Assembly (NCBI GenBank): GCA_007859745.1 | Contig: SMLU01000001.1 | Coordinates: 248,001 to 312,000, forward strand | Reading direction: 5' to 3' | Origin: Phycisphaerae bacterium RAS1 | Lineage (GTDB): Bacteria > Planctomycetota > Phycisphaerae > UBA1845 > Fen-1342 | Length of the DNA stretch: 64,000 nucleotides | In this document: positions 42,069-51,076 of the stretch, in pieces | Numbering within the stretch: position 1 is the first letter of the stretch | Layout of the letters: every line of letters starts with the position of its first letter | Made by a program: the position numbers and the translations under genes | The notes under the pieces: generated by a model | What the model was told of the DNA's origin: nothing | The model's input: only the letters and a program-made list of their open reading frames with translations | Database searches by the model: none

Positions 42069-43340
42069 GTGGTCCCCCTGTGCTGCCGCCTCGCACTCGT
42101 TGCGCTCTACCTCCTCAGCGTGTCTGTCGCGCGGGCGGCCGACACCCCGCCGGCCGACCTGCATGGCCGGCTCACCGCCCAGGACGGCATCTCCATCGTC
42201 GAAATCTGGGGCACGCCCGAAAAGGCCGGGTTCGCCTATGGCTGGCTGGTTGCGACGGACGTGGTCGAACTGTTTGACGAATTCGTGTTGCACCCGCGCA
42301 TCACGCCGTCGCCGGCGCTCTACGAGTCGTCAATTCTGCCCGCCGCGTGCGGGCGGTTCGAGTGGCCCGAGGCGTATCGCGCCGAAATTGAAGGCGTCTT
42401 CGCCGGCGCGGTCGCGCGGCTGGGCGCGTCCAAGGTCTATTCGAAACGGCTGGAGCGCGCGCTGCGCGTCGAAGACTTGCTGGTGGCCAACTCCATGGCC
42501 GATTGGTTCGGGCTGATGTGCTCCAGTTTCTCGGCTTGGGGGTCGCTCAGCGAAGGCGGCCAGACCATCACCGCTCGAAACCTGGATTTCCCCTTCACGC
42601 CAACCATGCGCAAGGCGCAGCTCGTCCTCGTCCGCCGGGCTGACGATTCGAAACACGCCTGGGCGACGGTGACCTGGCCCGGGCTGATCGGCGTCTACAC
42701 CGGCATGAACGACGCGGGCGTCACGATGCTCATGCACGACTCGAACGGGCTGCCGATGTCGGCCGGGCTGCCGTTTACGCCGCGCTCGCTCGTGCTGCGC
42801 GAAGCCCTGGAGGCGGCGTCCGCGGCGACGTTCATCGACGACGTGCGCGGCGTCTTCGAGAAGCGGCGCGTGATGGTGGGCAACAACATCCATGTCAGCC
42901 GCCCGGCCGACGAGTCGAGGCCCGCCGCGGACGGACCGAATGCTGCGATCTTTGAGTATGACGCGAACAAACAGGGCCACGGCGTCACGCTGCGGCTGGG
43001 AGACGCCAAGGACGCGGCGTCGACGAACGGCGCGCCGCCGGCGTCGCTGGCCATCTGCACCAATCACATGCGCAGCCGCCGCGATCCGCAGCGCTGCGAA
43101 CGCTACGAGCGCCTCTCAGCCGAACTGGCGAAACTCGCGAAGGACGGCCGCCGGCTCGACGGCCGCGGCGCCCTGGACCTGCTCCGCTGCGTCACGCGTG
43201 ATGACACGTTGCACAGCATCGCCCTGCTGCCCGCAACACAGACGATCCTGCTTCGCCTGCCGAAGGTGCGTGACGAGCCGGTGGAAATCCGTCTCGCGCC
43301 GCTGTTCCAGAGTCCCAATCCCGAATCAACTCGCCGCTAA
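42069..43340 (+). CDS. Secreted C45-type Ntn-hydrolase (acyltransferase/amidase)
   Basis: Encodes 423 residues. Start GTG 42069 is preceded by AAGGAG and gives a signal peptide (CRLALVALYLLSVSVARA). MCSSFSAWG near residue 150 holds the likely nucleophile cysteine, followed by GQTITARNLDFP, as in C45 acyltransferases related to isopenicillin-N acyltransferase and phospholipase-B-like hydrolases. TGMNDAGVTMLMHDSN is also typical. No cleavage site before the cysteine was established, so autoprocessing is not shown. The substrate is unknown; the export signal suggests a periplasmic acyl-amide or lipid. Confidence 0.75.
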   Translation: MVPLCCRLALVALYLLSVSVARAADTPPADLHGRLTAQDGISIVEIWGTPEKAGFAYGWLVATDVVELFDEFVLHPRITPSPALYESSILPAACGRFEWPEAYRAEIEGVFAGAVARLGASKVYSKRLERALRVEDLLVANSMADWFGLMCSSFSAWGSLSEGGQTITARNLDFPFTPTMRKAQLVLVRRADDSKHAWATVTWPGLIGVYTGMNDAGVTMLMHDSNGLPMSAGLPFTPRSLVLREALEAASAATFIDDVRGVFEKRRVMVGNNIHVSRPADESRPAADGPNAAIFEYDANKQGHGVTLRLGDAKDAASTNGAPPASLAICTNHMRSRRDPQRCERYERLSAELAKLAKDGRRLDGRGALDLLRCVTRDDTLHSIALLPATQTILLRLPKVRDEPVEIRLAPLFQSPNPESTRR

Positions 43341-44819
43341 CCACGCCAGCGGCCGCCGCACGATCTCCACCGCCGCGCGCCATCCGCCGCGACCGCCGAA
43401 AAAGATCAGCAGCGAAAACACGAATGCATGCATCGTCAGCAGCCAGGCGCACACCTGCGGCAGCGGCCAGAGCCGCAGCCAGGCGCGCCGCACCGCCGGC
43501 AGCACTCCGTCGGGGGTCTTGTCGACGCGTTCCATCCAGTGCGCCCACCAGCCGTTCACTGCGAGCATGAAGCCCATCAGCACGCCCCACACGGCCATGC
43601 GCCCATTCGGCACATGCCAGATGCCGCAGACAAAGAACGTGAAGCAGAGATTGAACGTCTGGTGGCGGCGGTTGCCGCCGAGCGCGATGTAGACGTAATC
43701 GCGCAGCGCCAGCGACAGGCTGATATGCCAGCGCCGCCAGAGATCGCGCAGGCTGGTCGCAAACCAGCACCAGTTGAAATTCTCGACCTGCCGATAGCCC
43801 AGCAGCCGGGCGATCCCGGCTGACACGTCGCAGTAGCCGCTGAATTCCAGATACAACCAGTAGATCTGGATGAACACGGAGAAATACAGCAGCGCGTAGC
43901 TGTCGATCTTCTCCGGCGACAGCCAGATGAGATTCGTGTTCCCGATCCCCAGCCCCTCCCACGCGAGCGGCCGGAAATACCACCACCCCACCAGCGCCTT
44001 GCCCACGCCCAAGTTCATCCGCAAGAGCGCCGGCGGCAGGTTCAGCCATGAACGCCGCTCGTGGCAGGTGTCCATCTCCTCCTGAAAGGAGTTGAAGCGC
44101 TCGATCGGCCCCTGGATCAAGTTCGGTGCGTAGCACACGTACGCCAGGAAGTTCAGCAGCGTCCGCCGCTCGCGCGGGATGCCGTCGCGCTTGATCTCGG
44201 CAAAGTAGTGGCACATCCGCACGGTGAAATAGGCCACGCCGATGTTGTGCGGATTGGTCAACAGATAGCGGAACAGGTCCGGCGGCGTGCCCGTGACCGC
44301 GAACGAGTGCACGCCCAGCCAGTCCGGCTCGGCCGGCAGGGCGCGCATTCCGAGCGGGTAGATGAACCGCGCGTGATGAAACAGCCACACCTCCCAGTGC
44401 GGCGGCAGATCGAGATGTTGAAGCGCCTGAACGACGAGATACCAGCCGAAAATCGCAAAGCCCGCCGCCAGCGGCGGGCCGATCCGCAGCACGTCGGTAC
44501 GTTTGCACTCGATCGCGAAGCGCTCGGCCAGCGCGTAGAACGCCAGGCAGGTGAGCAGCCAGAAGAGGGCATAGAGCGCGCCGAAAACGTAGGCCAGAAA
44601 CGCCAGTCCGGTGAGGATGATCCCCGGCCGAAACCAGCGCCGCGGGGCGGCGAGCAAGATCGGGAGAAGCAGCAGGCAATACGCGACCACAAACCGGTCG
44701 TCGAAGACCTGCTTCAGCCAGAATCCGCGCCAGTCGGTCCACGGCGTGTCCGCGATCGGCTGCCAGAGGTAGCGGCCGAGGGCGTCGCAGAGGTCGGCAG
44801 CGCGGGAAACGAGCGACAC
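43326..44819 (-). CDS. MBOAT-family membrane-bound O-acyltransferase
   Basis: Encodes 497 residues with about ten or eleven membrane segments. The MBOAT signature is clear: NLIQGPIERFNSFQEE, YCDVSAGIARLLGYR, SLRDLWRRWHISLS and GGNRRHQTFNL, with the catalytic histidine in FFVCGIWHVPN near residue 402. Such proteins (AlgI/DltB/PatA type) transfer acyl groups across the membrane to polysaccharides or teichoic acids. No second-step acetylesterase (AlgJ/PatB) gene is next to it. It starts at GTG 44819 and its 3' end overlaps the convergent hydrolase gene by 15 bases. Confidence 0.88.
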   Translation of the reverse strand: MSLVSRAADLCDALGRYLWQPIADTPWTDWRGFWLKQVFDDRFVVAYCLLLLPILLAAPRRWFRPGIILTGLAFLAYVFGALYALFWLLTCLAFYALAERFAIECKRTDVLRIGPPLAAGFAIFGWYLVVQALQHLDLPPHWEVWLFHHARFIYPLGMRALPAEPDWLGVHSFAVTGTPPDLFRYLLTNPHNIGVAYFTVRMCHYFAEIKRDGIPRERRTLLNFLAYVCYAPNLIQGPIERFNSFQEEMDTCHERRSWLNLPPALLRMNLGVGKALVGWWYFRPLAWEGLGIGNTNLIWLSPEKIDSYALLYFSVFIQIYWLYLEFSGYCDVSAGIARLLGYRQVENFNWCWFATSLRDLWRRWHISLSLALRDYVYIALGGNRRHQTFNLCFTFFVCGIWHVPNGRMAVWGVLMGFMLAVNGWWAHWMERVDKTPDGVLPAVRRAWLRLWPLPQVCAWLLTMHAFVFSLLIFFGGRGGWRAAVEIVRRPLAWLAAS

Positions 44820-44910
44820 GGTGGCGGGCAGCGTAGCGGAGCGAATTGGTTAGTCAAATTCTCGCCAGCCAGACCGCCGCCCCCGCACCTCGCCGCGCAG
44901 GCACGGTCAC

Positions 44911-44975
44911 GGGTGGGACGGGCGAGACGCCCGTCCCACCCAAATGTTCACAAGCTCAGACGCCCGTCCCACCCA
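44911..44975. repeat. Palindromic repeat, family G
   Basis: GGTGGGACGGGCGAGACGCC with ACGCCCGTCCCACCCAA repeated twice. The ATGTTCACA stretch and the partial duplication match the copy near 5695. It lies in the gap upstream of the MBOAT gene. Confidence 0.85.
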
Positions 44976-44998
44976 ATGCACTCGTTCACGCCCCGCCA

Positions 44999-47587
44999 TC
45001 AACGACTCAGCGATCGCAAGAGCTCCCGACTCGGACCGAACTCGGGGCTGTTTTCGACGCTGCGCCGCAATCGGGCGACCGCTTCGGCCTGGCGCCCCTC
45101 GCTCTGCGCAACCCTGGCGCGGAAGAATTCATCCCGCGCCGCCCAATACGCCGAGAGCCGGACCGTCGCGGCCGGCTGCGTCTGGCCCGATTCCAACTCC
45201 AACAGTTCGTCCGGCGCCGGTTGAAGAGCTGCAATCAGCGCCTCCAGCCGTTCGTGCGCCGGCCGCTTCGCGGAATATGCGAATCGCGGCGCCAGGTAAG
45301 TCACCAGCGGCCGATCATCCGTGTTCAGCAGTCCCGGCCCCGAAAACGCCCGCAGCCGCTCCGCCGAGCCGAGAAAGCAGCCCATCAGTTGCATATCGCT
45401 CCGCAGCGCGAGTCGCGTCAGCGCCTGCGCGAGCGGACCCGCGGCCACGCGCCGCTCGCACCAGTCGGCCGGCAGCCGCACCGGCCGGTCCACGCCGGAA
45501 ATGAGGGCGACCATCGGCGTTTCGACGTTGAAGTGCGCCAGCCAGGCCTGCGCGTGCGGAAACACGGCCAGGTAACTGCGCAGGATCATGCGCAGCGAAT
45601 CGAGATCAAGCTGGTACAGCGGCAGCCACTGGCAGAACAGCCCGCCGGGGGCCAGCCGCGAGCGGATCGCCTCGAAGTGCTCGCGGGTGTAGAGCATCCC
45701 CGCGCCGTCCTCGTGCGGGTGGAACAGGTCGGCCACGACCACGTCGTAGTGCTCGCGCCGCGCCCGAACGAATCGCCGCGCGTCGGCGACGTATACGCGC
45801 AGCCGCGGATTTCGCCCCAGGTCGCCGGTCGCGGCTGCGAACAGCGGCAGCACGTCGACGACGTCGGGCACCAGCTCGACACCGTCCGCCTCGAGGTCTG
45901 CGTGCAGCCCGGCGGTCGCCAGGGCCACACCCGTGCCGACTCCCAGGAAAAGCGCCCGCCGCGGCGCGGCATGCAGCAGCAGCGGCAGATGCCCCTGGCG
46001 GCCGTGGGCGAACTCGCCGCGGCCCGTGCCGCCCTGCTGAAAGCGGTCGTTGATTTTCAGAATTCGCTCGCGCTCCGCGGTTTCGAACACCACGGTGGCG
46101 CCCATCACGCCTTCCCGAAACGCCAGCTCGCGCGACCCCGGCGCCGTCCGCACGAGCGCCAGCCGCGCGGGCGTGAGGACAATCAGAATCGGGACGGCGA
46201 CCAGCGCCGGCGCCAGGCGTCTCACTTGCGCTCGGGTCACGAGCGCCACGTAGCCAAGCGCCACCAGCGTCAGCGCCCATTTCGAGCCGATCGCCGGCAG
46301 AAGCACGACACCCAGGAGCCACGGCGTAAGCGCTCCGCCGAGCGTGTTGGCGGCCAGGATCCGACCTACGCCGCCGCGCGCCGTTCGGGCCGCCTGGGCG
46401 AGCAAGCTGAACGTCGCCCCCATGCTGACCGTGGGGACGAAGAACACGAGCATTGCAAGGGCGGCTTCGGCGAGGATCGCTCCGGTCATTCCGCCGCCCA
46501 GCGCCGCACGCGTGCTCTCGAACATTGTGGACGCGGTCGCCAGCACGAGGATGCCGCACAGGATCGCGATGGTCGTGACCTGAAGCAGCACGGCCAGTGT
46601 CAGATGGAATTCGCGCTCCCGCAGCCAGCGCTGAAAGATCGCTCCGCCGACAGCCGTTCCCAAAAGAAAAACCGCGAGCGCGACCGCGAATGTGTAAACC
46701 GTGTTCTCCAGCGCCTGCGCCATGACGCGCACGCCGAGCACTTCGTATCCAATGCCCAGCAGGCCCGTCGCAGCGGCGATCAGCAGCAACCGCGCGCGCG
46801 ACGCAGGTTCCGGCGACAGCCGTTCCGGCGATGTGCGATGCGAACGCGCGTCGGCCTTTTCCGAACCCGCCGCGCCGAGCGGCGGGTTGACGTTCGTTCG
46901 CCGTGCGGGCGTCGCGCGGTGCGGGGACGCCTGCGCCGCGTCAACCTCCTGCTGCGGGCCTGCGCCCGCGAAGCGCAGAAGCACCAGCAGCGCACACGCG
47001 CCGTTGCCCCCCGCCAGCACCAACGTCGTCGCGCGCTGCCCGAACGCGGGCAGCAGCCAGAACGTCGCCCCCAGCGTTCCGCACACCGCGCCCAGCGTGT
47101 TCGCCGCATAGACCGCGCCCACGACGCGCGGCGCCGGCGCGTGAATCGCCAGCAGCCGGTCCATCGCCGTCAGCGTCGCCCCCATCGCCGCGGTCGCCGG
47201 CAGCAGCGCCAGGAGCGGCAGCCCGAACGCGATCGACCAGTGCCGCAGCGGCGACGGATCGATGCCGATCCAGCCGGGCGCAGCGTCATTCAGCCGCGGC
47301 AGCAGCAGCGTCGTCGCCAGCCCCCACACAGCGATGGTCAGTTCGAGCCCCGCGTACCAGCGTCCGGGCCGGCGGCTGCCGCTGATCGCGGCGTCGAGCG
47401 TCCACGCGCCCAGCGCCAGACCGCCCATGAACGCCGCCACCACCGCCAGCACGCTGGGCAGCTCATGCCCCAACCCGACCGCGAGCACGCGCGTCCAGAC
47501 AATCTGGTAGCCAAGCCCCGCCACGCCGGACAGCATGAATATCACCAGCAGCACGGGCGACAGGCGAATGGCCGGCGGCGAGTTCAC
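44999..47587 (-). CDS. Membrane-fused spermidine-synthase-like protein (MFS-like N-terminus, SpeE-like C-terminus)
   Basis: Encodes 862 residues. The N-terminal 540 have about twelve hydrophobic segments, with a repeated pattern (YAANTLGAVCGTLGA and LAANTLGGALTPWLLG) typical of fused spermidine synthases. The C-terminal part has the methyltransferase-like glycine loop (ALFLGVGTGVALATAG), YDVVVADLFHPHEDG and LYTREHFEAIRSRL. A final helical region (residues about 770-862) looks like TPR-type repeats. The polyamine-binding residues were not verified, so an aminopropyltransferase function is not established. Around residue 235 a repeat-derived stretch (VNPPLGAAGSEK) interrupts the loop between two membrane halves. 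Confidence 0.8.
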   Translation of the reverse strand: MNSPPAIRLSPVLLVIFMLSGVAGLGYQIVWTRVLAVGLGHELPSVLAVVAAFMGGLALGAWTLDAAISGSRRPGRWYAGLELTIAVWGLATTLLLPRLNDAAPGWIGIDPSPLRHWSIAFGLPLLALLPATAAMGATLTAMDRLLAIHAPAPRVVGAVYAANTLGAVCGTLGATFWLLPAFGQRATTLVLAGGNGACALLVLLRFAGAGPQQEVDAAQASPHRATPARRTNVNPPLGAAGSEKADARSHRTSPERLSPEPASRARLLLIAAATGLLGIGYEVLGVRVMAQALENTVYTFAVALAVFLLGTAVGGAIFQRWLREREFHLTLAVLLQVTTIAILCGILVLATASTMFESTRAALGGGMTGAILAEAALAMLVFFVPTVSMGATFSLLAQAARTARGGVGRILAANTLGGALTPWLLGVVLLPAIGSKWALTLVALGYVALVTRAQVRRLAPALVAVPILIVLTPARLALVRTAPGSRELAFREGVMGATVVFETAERERILKINDRFQQGGTGRGEFAHGRQGHLPLLLHAAPRRALFLGVGTGVALATAGLHADLEADGVELVPDVVDVLPLFAAATGDLGRNPRLRVYVADARRFVRARREHYDVVVADLFHPHEDGAGMLYTREHFEAIRSRLAPGGLFCQWLPLYQLDLDSLRMILRSYLAVFPHAQAWLAHFNVETPMVALISGVDRPVRLPADWCERRVAAGPLAQALTRLALRSDMQLMGCFLGSAERLRAFSGPGLLNTDDRPLVTYLAPRFAYSAKRPAHERLEALIAALQPAPDELLELESGQTQPAATVRLSAYWAARDEFFRARVAQSEGRQAEAVARLRRSVENSPEFGPSRELLRSLSR
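46860..46893. repeat. Single arm of palindromic repeat family A, in frame inside the spermidine-synthase fusion
   Basis: TCCGAACCCGCCGCGCCGAG and GGCGGGTTGACG match one arm of the family A element. The opposite arm is missing. It is translated as part of the loop between the two membrane halves. Confidence 0.85.
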
Positions 47588-47700
47588 GCGAGAACTGTGG
47601 GCGGCCCGCAGCGCAGGGTCAAGCGCACGTCACGGAAGCCAATAATTCAGAATGTCCCCTTTATTCCCGAATATCGGAGAGAGACGGGCTGGGCATCTAC

Positions 47701-47728
47701 TTGACTCCGCAGGCGCGCGAGATAAACT
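47701..47728 (+). promoter_or_regulatory. Sigma-70-type promoter upstream of the Asp-rich secreted protein gene
   Basis: TTGACT at 47701-47706 and TAAACT at 47723-47728 with a 16-base spacer. The ATG at 47766 is 37 bases further, with GAAAGGGG before it. The whole 47.59-47.77 kb stretch is more AT-rich than its surroundings. Confidence 0.6.
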
Positions 47729-47765
47729 ACCAAGAGGTCTAAAGATCGTATTGAAAGGGGCAGAC

Positions 47766-49797
47766 ATGCGAACCTCAATTCATGCTCAGAAGATCTGCGG
47801 ATATGTCTTGCTTGCTCTGGGATCGGCCGTTTTCGCTACTCGGCAGCTAAACGCCCAGGGCACGGGCGTTTGGGGATGTCTGGATGAGATTCCCGTGAAC
47901 CCGGCGCTGGCCCAGTTCAGCTCGACCTTCCTGGACGACCACTGACCGGCGGCTACCTGTTTCTCGGATGGTCCACGGAAGGAGCGCGCATCGACGGGGC
48001 ATATGCCGCGTTCATTGTGACGCAGGAGCTAGACGGTCGAATTGTCCTTTGGGGGGCGACCCAGAGCGCCGGGAGCGGAGCGCTCGCGATCGAGAATGAG
48101 TGGGGTGCGGACGTCGGAAACGCTGAGGATTCCGACCCGCGTTTCGCGGAGCTCATCGACGCTTGGTTCCACACCAACGGCTACCCGGTGCCGGGCGAGA
48201 CATGGGAGGTCATCGGGGAGGGCGCGGGCGTCGAAGATCTGCTGCTGACGGTCGGTCAGCTGCCGCCAAGCGGCTACGGCCCCGGCTGGCGTGACGTGCT
48301 TGCCTGGTTGAAACGCCTCTTTTGTTGTCTGTTCGGGAACTGCCGACCTCCCGGCGATCCGCATGGCGACGACGATGGCGACGGGATTCCCAATAACCGC
48401 GACAACGACGACGACAATGACGGAGTTCCCGATGGCGAGGAGGACGACGACGGGGACGGAATTCCAAACAACCGCGACCTTGATGACGACAACGATGGGA
48501 CTCTCGACGTGAACGAGGACGACGACGGAGACGGCCAGCCAAACAATCGCGACGGAGATGATGACGACGACGGGATTCCCGACCACGAAGACGATGACGA
48601 TGGCGATAACGTCCCCAACAACAACGACAACGATGATGACGGGGACAGCGTTCCAGACGATCAAGAAGATGATGACGGCGACGGCGCGACGAATGCGAAC
48701 GACAACGACGACGACGGTGACGGTACGCCCGACGGGCAGGAGGACGATGACGGCGACGGACTTCCGAGCGACGCGGACTCCGATGACGACGGCGATGGCG
48801 ATGATGACGATGACGACGATGATGGGGGCGGCGGCGGCGGCGGAAGTGGCGGGAACGCGTTCACCATTTCCGTGGGAGCCGTCGCGATTGATACGCGCCC
48901 GCTTCTGGCTTGGCCGAACAGAACGGAAATCGCTCCACCCCCGACGGGCTTCCAGTGGAGCCGGGCGCGCGGCGGCATGTTTCCGGTGGTAAGCGGTTTC
49001 GACGAGCTGGTCGGCGTCGCGATGGGATTCCGCGTAAGCCGTTCAACCTCGTCAGCGAGCTTGGATTGCGCGCGATCTACGGGACGACGGTATTGGCTGC
49101 GAACTCCGTCCAGTTTGATGCGAGCGTGCCGGATCCATGGGACATGAGTATCTATCTCCCACCCATCGCGCCGCTGCCGGTGTCGACGATCGGAAAGGCC
49201 TACACGCCGCTCCGCCTGGAATGGACGAGCGACGGGGTCATCTGGCGCGTGTTCTGTATCGCACAACCGAGCGTTTGGTACTTTGTGACAGCCGCGCCGC
49301 CTCTCTGTCCAGACCCGTTCGACGGCGGTATGGAGGCGCTGGCAGAGTACGCGTCAGCTTGCCATTCAAGTGAGTCGATCGCAACTTCTCTAGCAACCGG
49401 CCTCGGCACGTTGACATACCGCCCCGCCGACGGGGAACCGTTCGCACAGCTCCCGCGAATCGCGAGTACGGGACTTCCCGCAACGCTCCGGATCGGCGAG
49501 TCGCTTGAGCTGCAGCCGGTGGTTGAGGGCATGGGCGTCCCGAGCTACGTCACACTTCGCATAGACTCGTCCTACGGACACGTGGGCGCCGTACCGCGCA
49601 CCGGCGGTCGGCTCTCATTGAAAGCGCCCGCTCGACTGCCATCGGCCGGGGGCAGAATCGAATTCGACGCTGAAGGTCGGGGGACTCGAATCCCCGACAC
49701 CAGGCCCGTGGTCCCGACCGTCACCTATGTCGTTACCGCCCTAAACGACGACAACGTACTCGCACGGCACTCGACGACTGTCGAATTGCGCGAATGA
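47766..49797 (+). pseudogene. Secreted Asp-rich (thrombospondin-type-3-like) protein, split by two frameshifts
   Basis: Three overlapping reading frames together make one protein. The first (47766-47945) has a signal peptide (GYVLLALGSAVFATRQLNA) and stops at 47945. The second continues after a one-base shift (LTGGYLFLGWSTEGARIDG) through 49147 and holds the Asp-rich repeats. The third, in another frame, covers about 49040-49797 (FNLVSELGLRAIYGTTVL) and ends in TVELRE. Two missing bases would explain both shifts, one of them possibly in the CC run near 47940. Its C-terminal 115 residues resemble the next gene's. Either sequencing error or recent decay is possible; the coding pattern on both sides is preserved. 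Confidence 0.7.
48361..48850. repeat. Degenerate Asp-rich repeats, about twelve half-units of 36-39 bases
   Basis: Translated as alternating DDDGDGxPNNxDN and DDDGDGxPDxxE units (examples DDDGDGIPNNRDN, DDDNDGVPDGEE, DDDGDGTPDGQE). Spacing and aspartate positions match thrombospondin type 3 calcium-binding repeats. They end in a GGGGGGGSGG linker. An antisense reading of this stretch gives a spurious valine-rich ORF. Confidence 0.9.
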
Positions 49798-49811
49798 GCT
49801 AGAATCGGGAC

Positions 49812-50660
49812 ATGCGCCTGAACCTCATCGCAGCCGTAATAGGCCTACTGTCCATCTCCGCCGGATCTGCACGTTGCCTGGCCGACGAATCGACCGTAAC
49901 CGCGATTCGCTCCAAGCGCCTCTTCGCGCAGTTGGGTTTCCACCTGCCCGAGCCCCGGATTCATCCACAGGGACAGTACTACGACGTTCGGGATCGCTGG
50001 AAGTCCACTTCCATTTCCCAGCTACTGCTGGCTGTGCATGCCACGGTTGCAGACGCGGAACAAACGCTTGTCGAGCACCTGCTGTTTAGCGAGATTCCGT
50101 CCACGCCAACCACGGCCGCTTACGGGGACAAGCGTCTGCTCTTCATGACCGAATCCCAAACAACGGGTTCGATCGTCTTCCGCCGCGCTAACGTGGTTGT
50201 GGCGTTCTCGTGGAAGGGCCGGCTGGAAGATGGAACCGGCCTCGCCGTGCGGGTCGACGATCTGATTCAGAACGACCTGGAGGTGGCTCCACGCGGGACA
50301 ATGACTCCGTCGCCTCGAATCGTCTCCACCAACGCGCCGGATCAGATTCGCCTGCGGGAGTCCATCGAAATCACGCCGATCCTCGAAGGGCTGGGGCCGT
50401 CGGAATCTGTCCAGATGCGGATGAGCGAAGTCGGCCGCATTCAGGCGATCTCCAGGCCCGTGGCCGGCGGCAAGCTGTTGCTGACCGGTCCTCACGCGCT
50501 GCCATCGCCCGGCGGCGAGGTTGTCACTCACGCTGACGGCAGCCGAACCATCATTCCGGCCACGCAGCCGGGCGCTCCGACCAAGCGATACGTGCTCGTG
50601 GCCGCTAATACGGATAACGTGTTCGTGCGCCAGTACGTGACGATCGAACTCCGCGAGTAA
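49812..50660 (+). CDS. Secreted protein sharing a C-terminal domain with the preceding gene
   Basis: Encodes 282 residues. A signal peptide (LIAAVIGLLSISAGSARC) is followed by about 150 residues of unknown fold (AYGDKRLLFMTESQTTGSIV). From about residue 165 (RIVSTNAPDQIRLRESIEIT) the sequence parallels the preceding protein's end: ILEGLGPSESVQMRM against VVEGMGVPSYVTLRI, LPSPGGEVVTHADG against LPSAGGRIEFDAEG, and YVTIELRE against STTVELRE. It starts 14 bases after that gene, so the two form an operon. Function unknown. Confidence 0.7.
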   Translation: MRLNLIAAVIGLLSISAGSARCLADESTVTAIRSKRLFAQLGFHLPEPRIHPQGQYYDVRDRWKSTSISQLLLAVHATVADAEQTLVEHLLFSEIPSTPTTAAYGDKRLLFMTESQTTGSIVFRRANVVVAFSWKGRLEDGTGLAVRVDDLIQNDLEVAPRGTMTPSPRIVSTNAPDQIRLRESIEITPILEGLGPSESVQMRMSEVGRIQAISRPVAGGKLLLTGPHALPSPGGEVVTHADGSRTIIPATQPGAPTKRYVLVAANTDNVFVRQYVTIELRE

Positions 50661-50695
50661 GCCGCTGGCGTGGCGGGCGGTGCCTATCTGAAGTT

Positions 50696-50737
50696 AGAAG
50701 TCAACGAACCTCTGCGCGAACGCGCCCGGTTGACTTC
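50696..50737 (+). terminator. Hairpin after the secreted-protein operon (possible terminator)
   Basis: AGAAGTCAAC pairs perfectly with GTTGACTTCT around a loop of about 20 bases. It lies 36 bases after the stop at 50660. No T-tract follows, so a terminator function is uncertain; the stem could instead belong to a dispersed repeat. Confidence 0.4.
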
Positions 50738-50877
50738 TGACGGGGGGTCCATGCATACGGTCGAGCTGCGCCGGGCTCCGAGCGGTGCTTTTTCTTTTCT
50801 GCGGGCTGGCGCGCGGGGCTACGTTCCCTCGCCCCTGACGGGGTTGAGGGAGGCGGCTCCAATCGTGAGTGGACGAT

Positions 50878-50967
50878 CAGGGCAGGTCGCGGCTTTATTG
50901 CGACCCGGCCTAGCTCGGGCGGAGTTTGCCTGCGCGGCAGGTCGCGAAACGGCCGCGACCTGCCCTA
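50878..50967. repeat. Palindromic repeat (CAGGGCAGGTCGCGGC arms)
   Basis: Arms CAGGGCAGGTCGCGGC and GGCCGCGACCTGCCCTA flank an inner region that also contains a smaller inverted repeat. A half family D element (GCTCCCTCACGGTCGCGGCT) follows at about 51022-51042. Together with the hairpin at 50696 these fill most of the 416-base gap; no gene was seen there. Confidence 0.8.
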
Positions 50968-51076
50968 CTGGCTGTAACCGGGCCGCACCCGTGAGGAAGC
51001 GCTTGTGACTACCGTACCCTCTCCGCTCCCTCACGGTCGCGGCTCGGATAAGACACAAACTGTGTGAGGCACGACA

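Noticed and set aside
48029-48664. Valine/isoleucine-rich ORF on the minus strand
   Set aside because: It is the antisense of the GAC/GAT aspartate repeats, which read as GTC/ATC valine and isoleucine in reverse.
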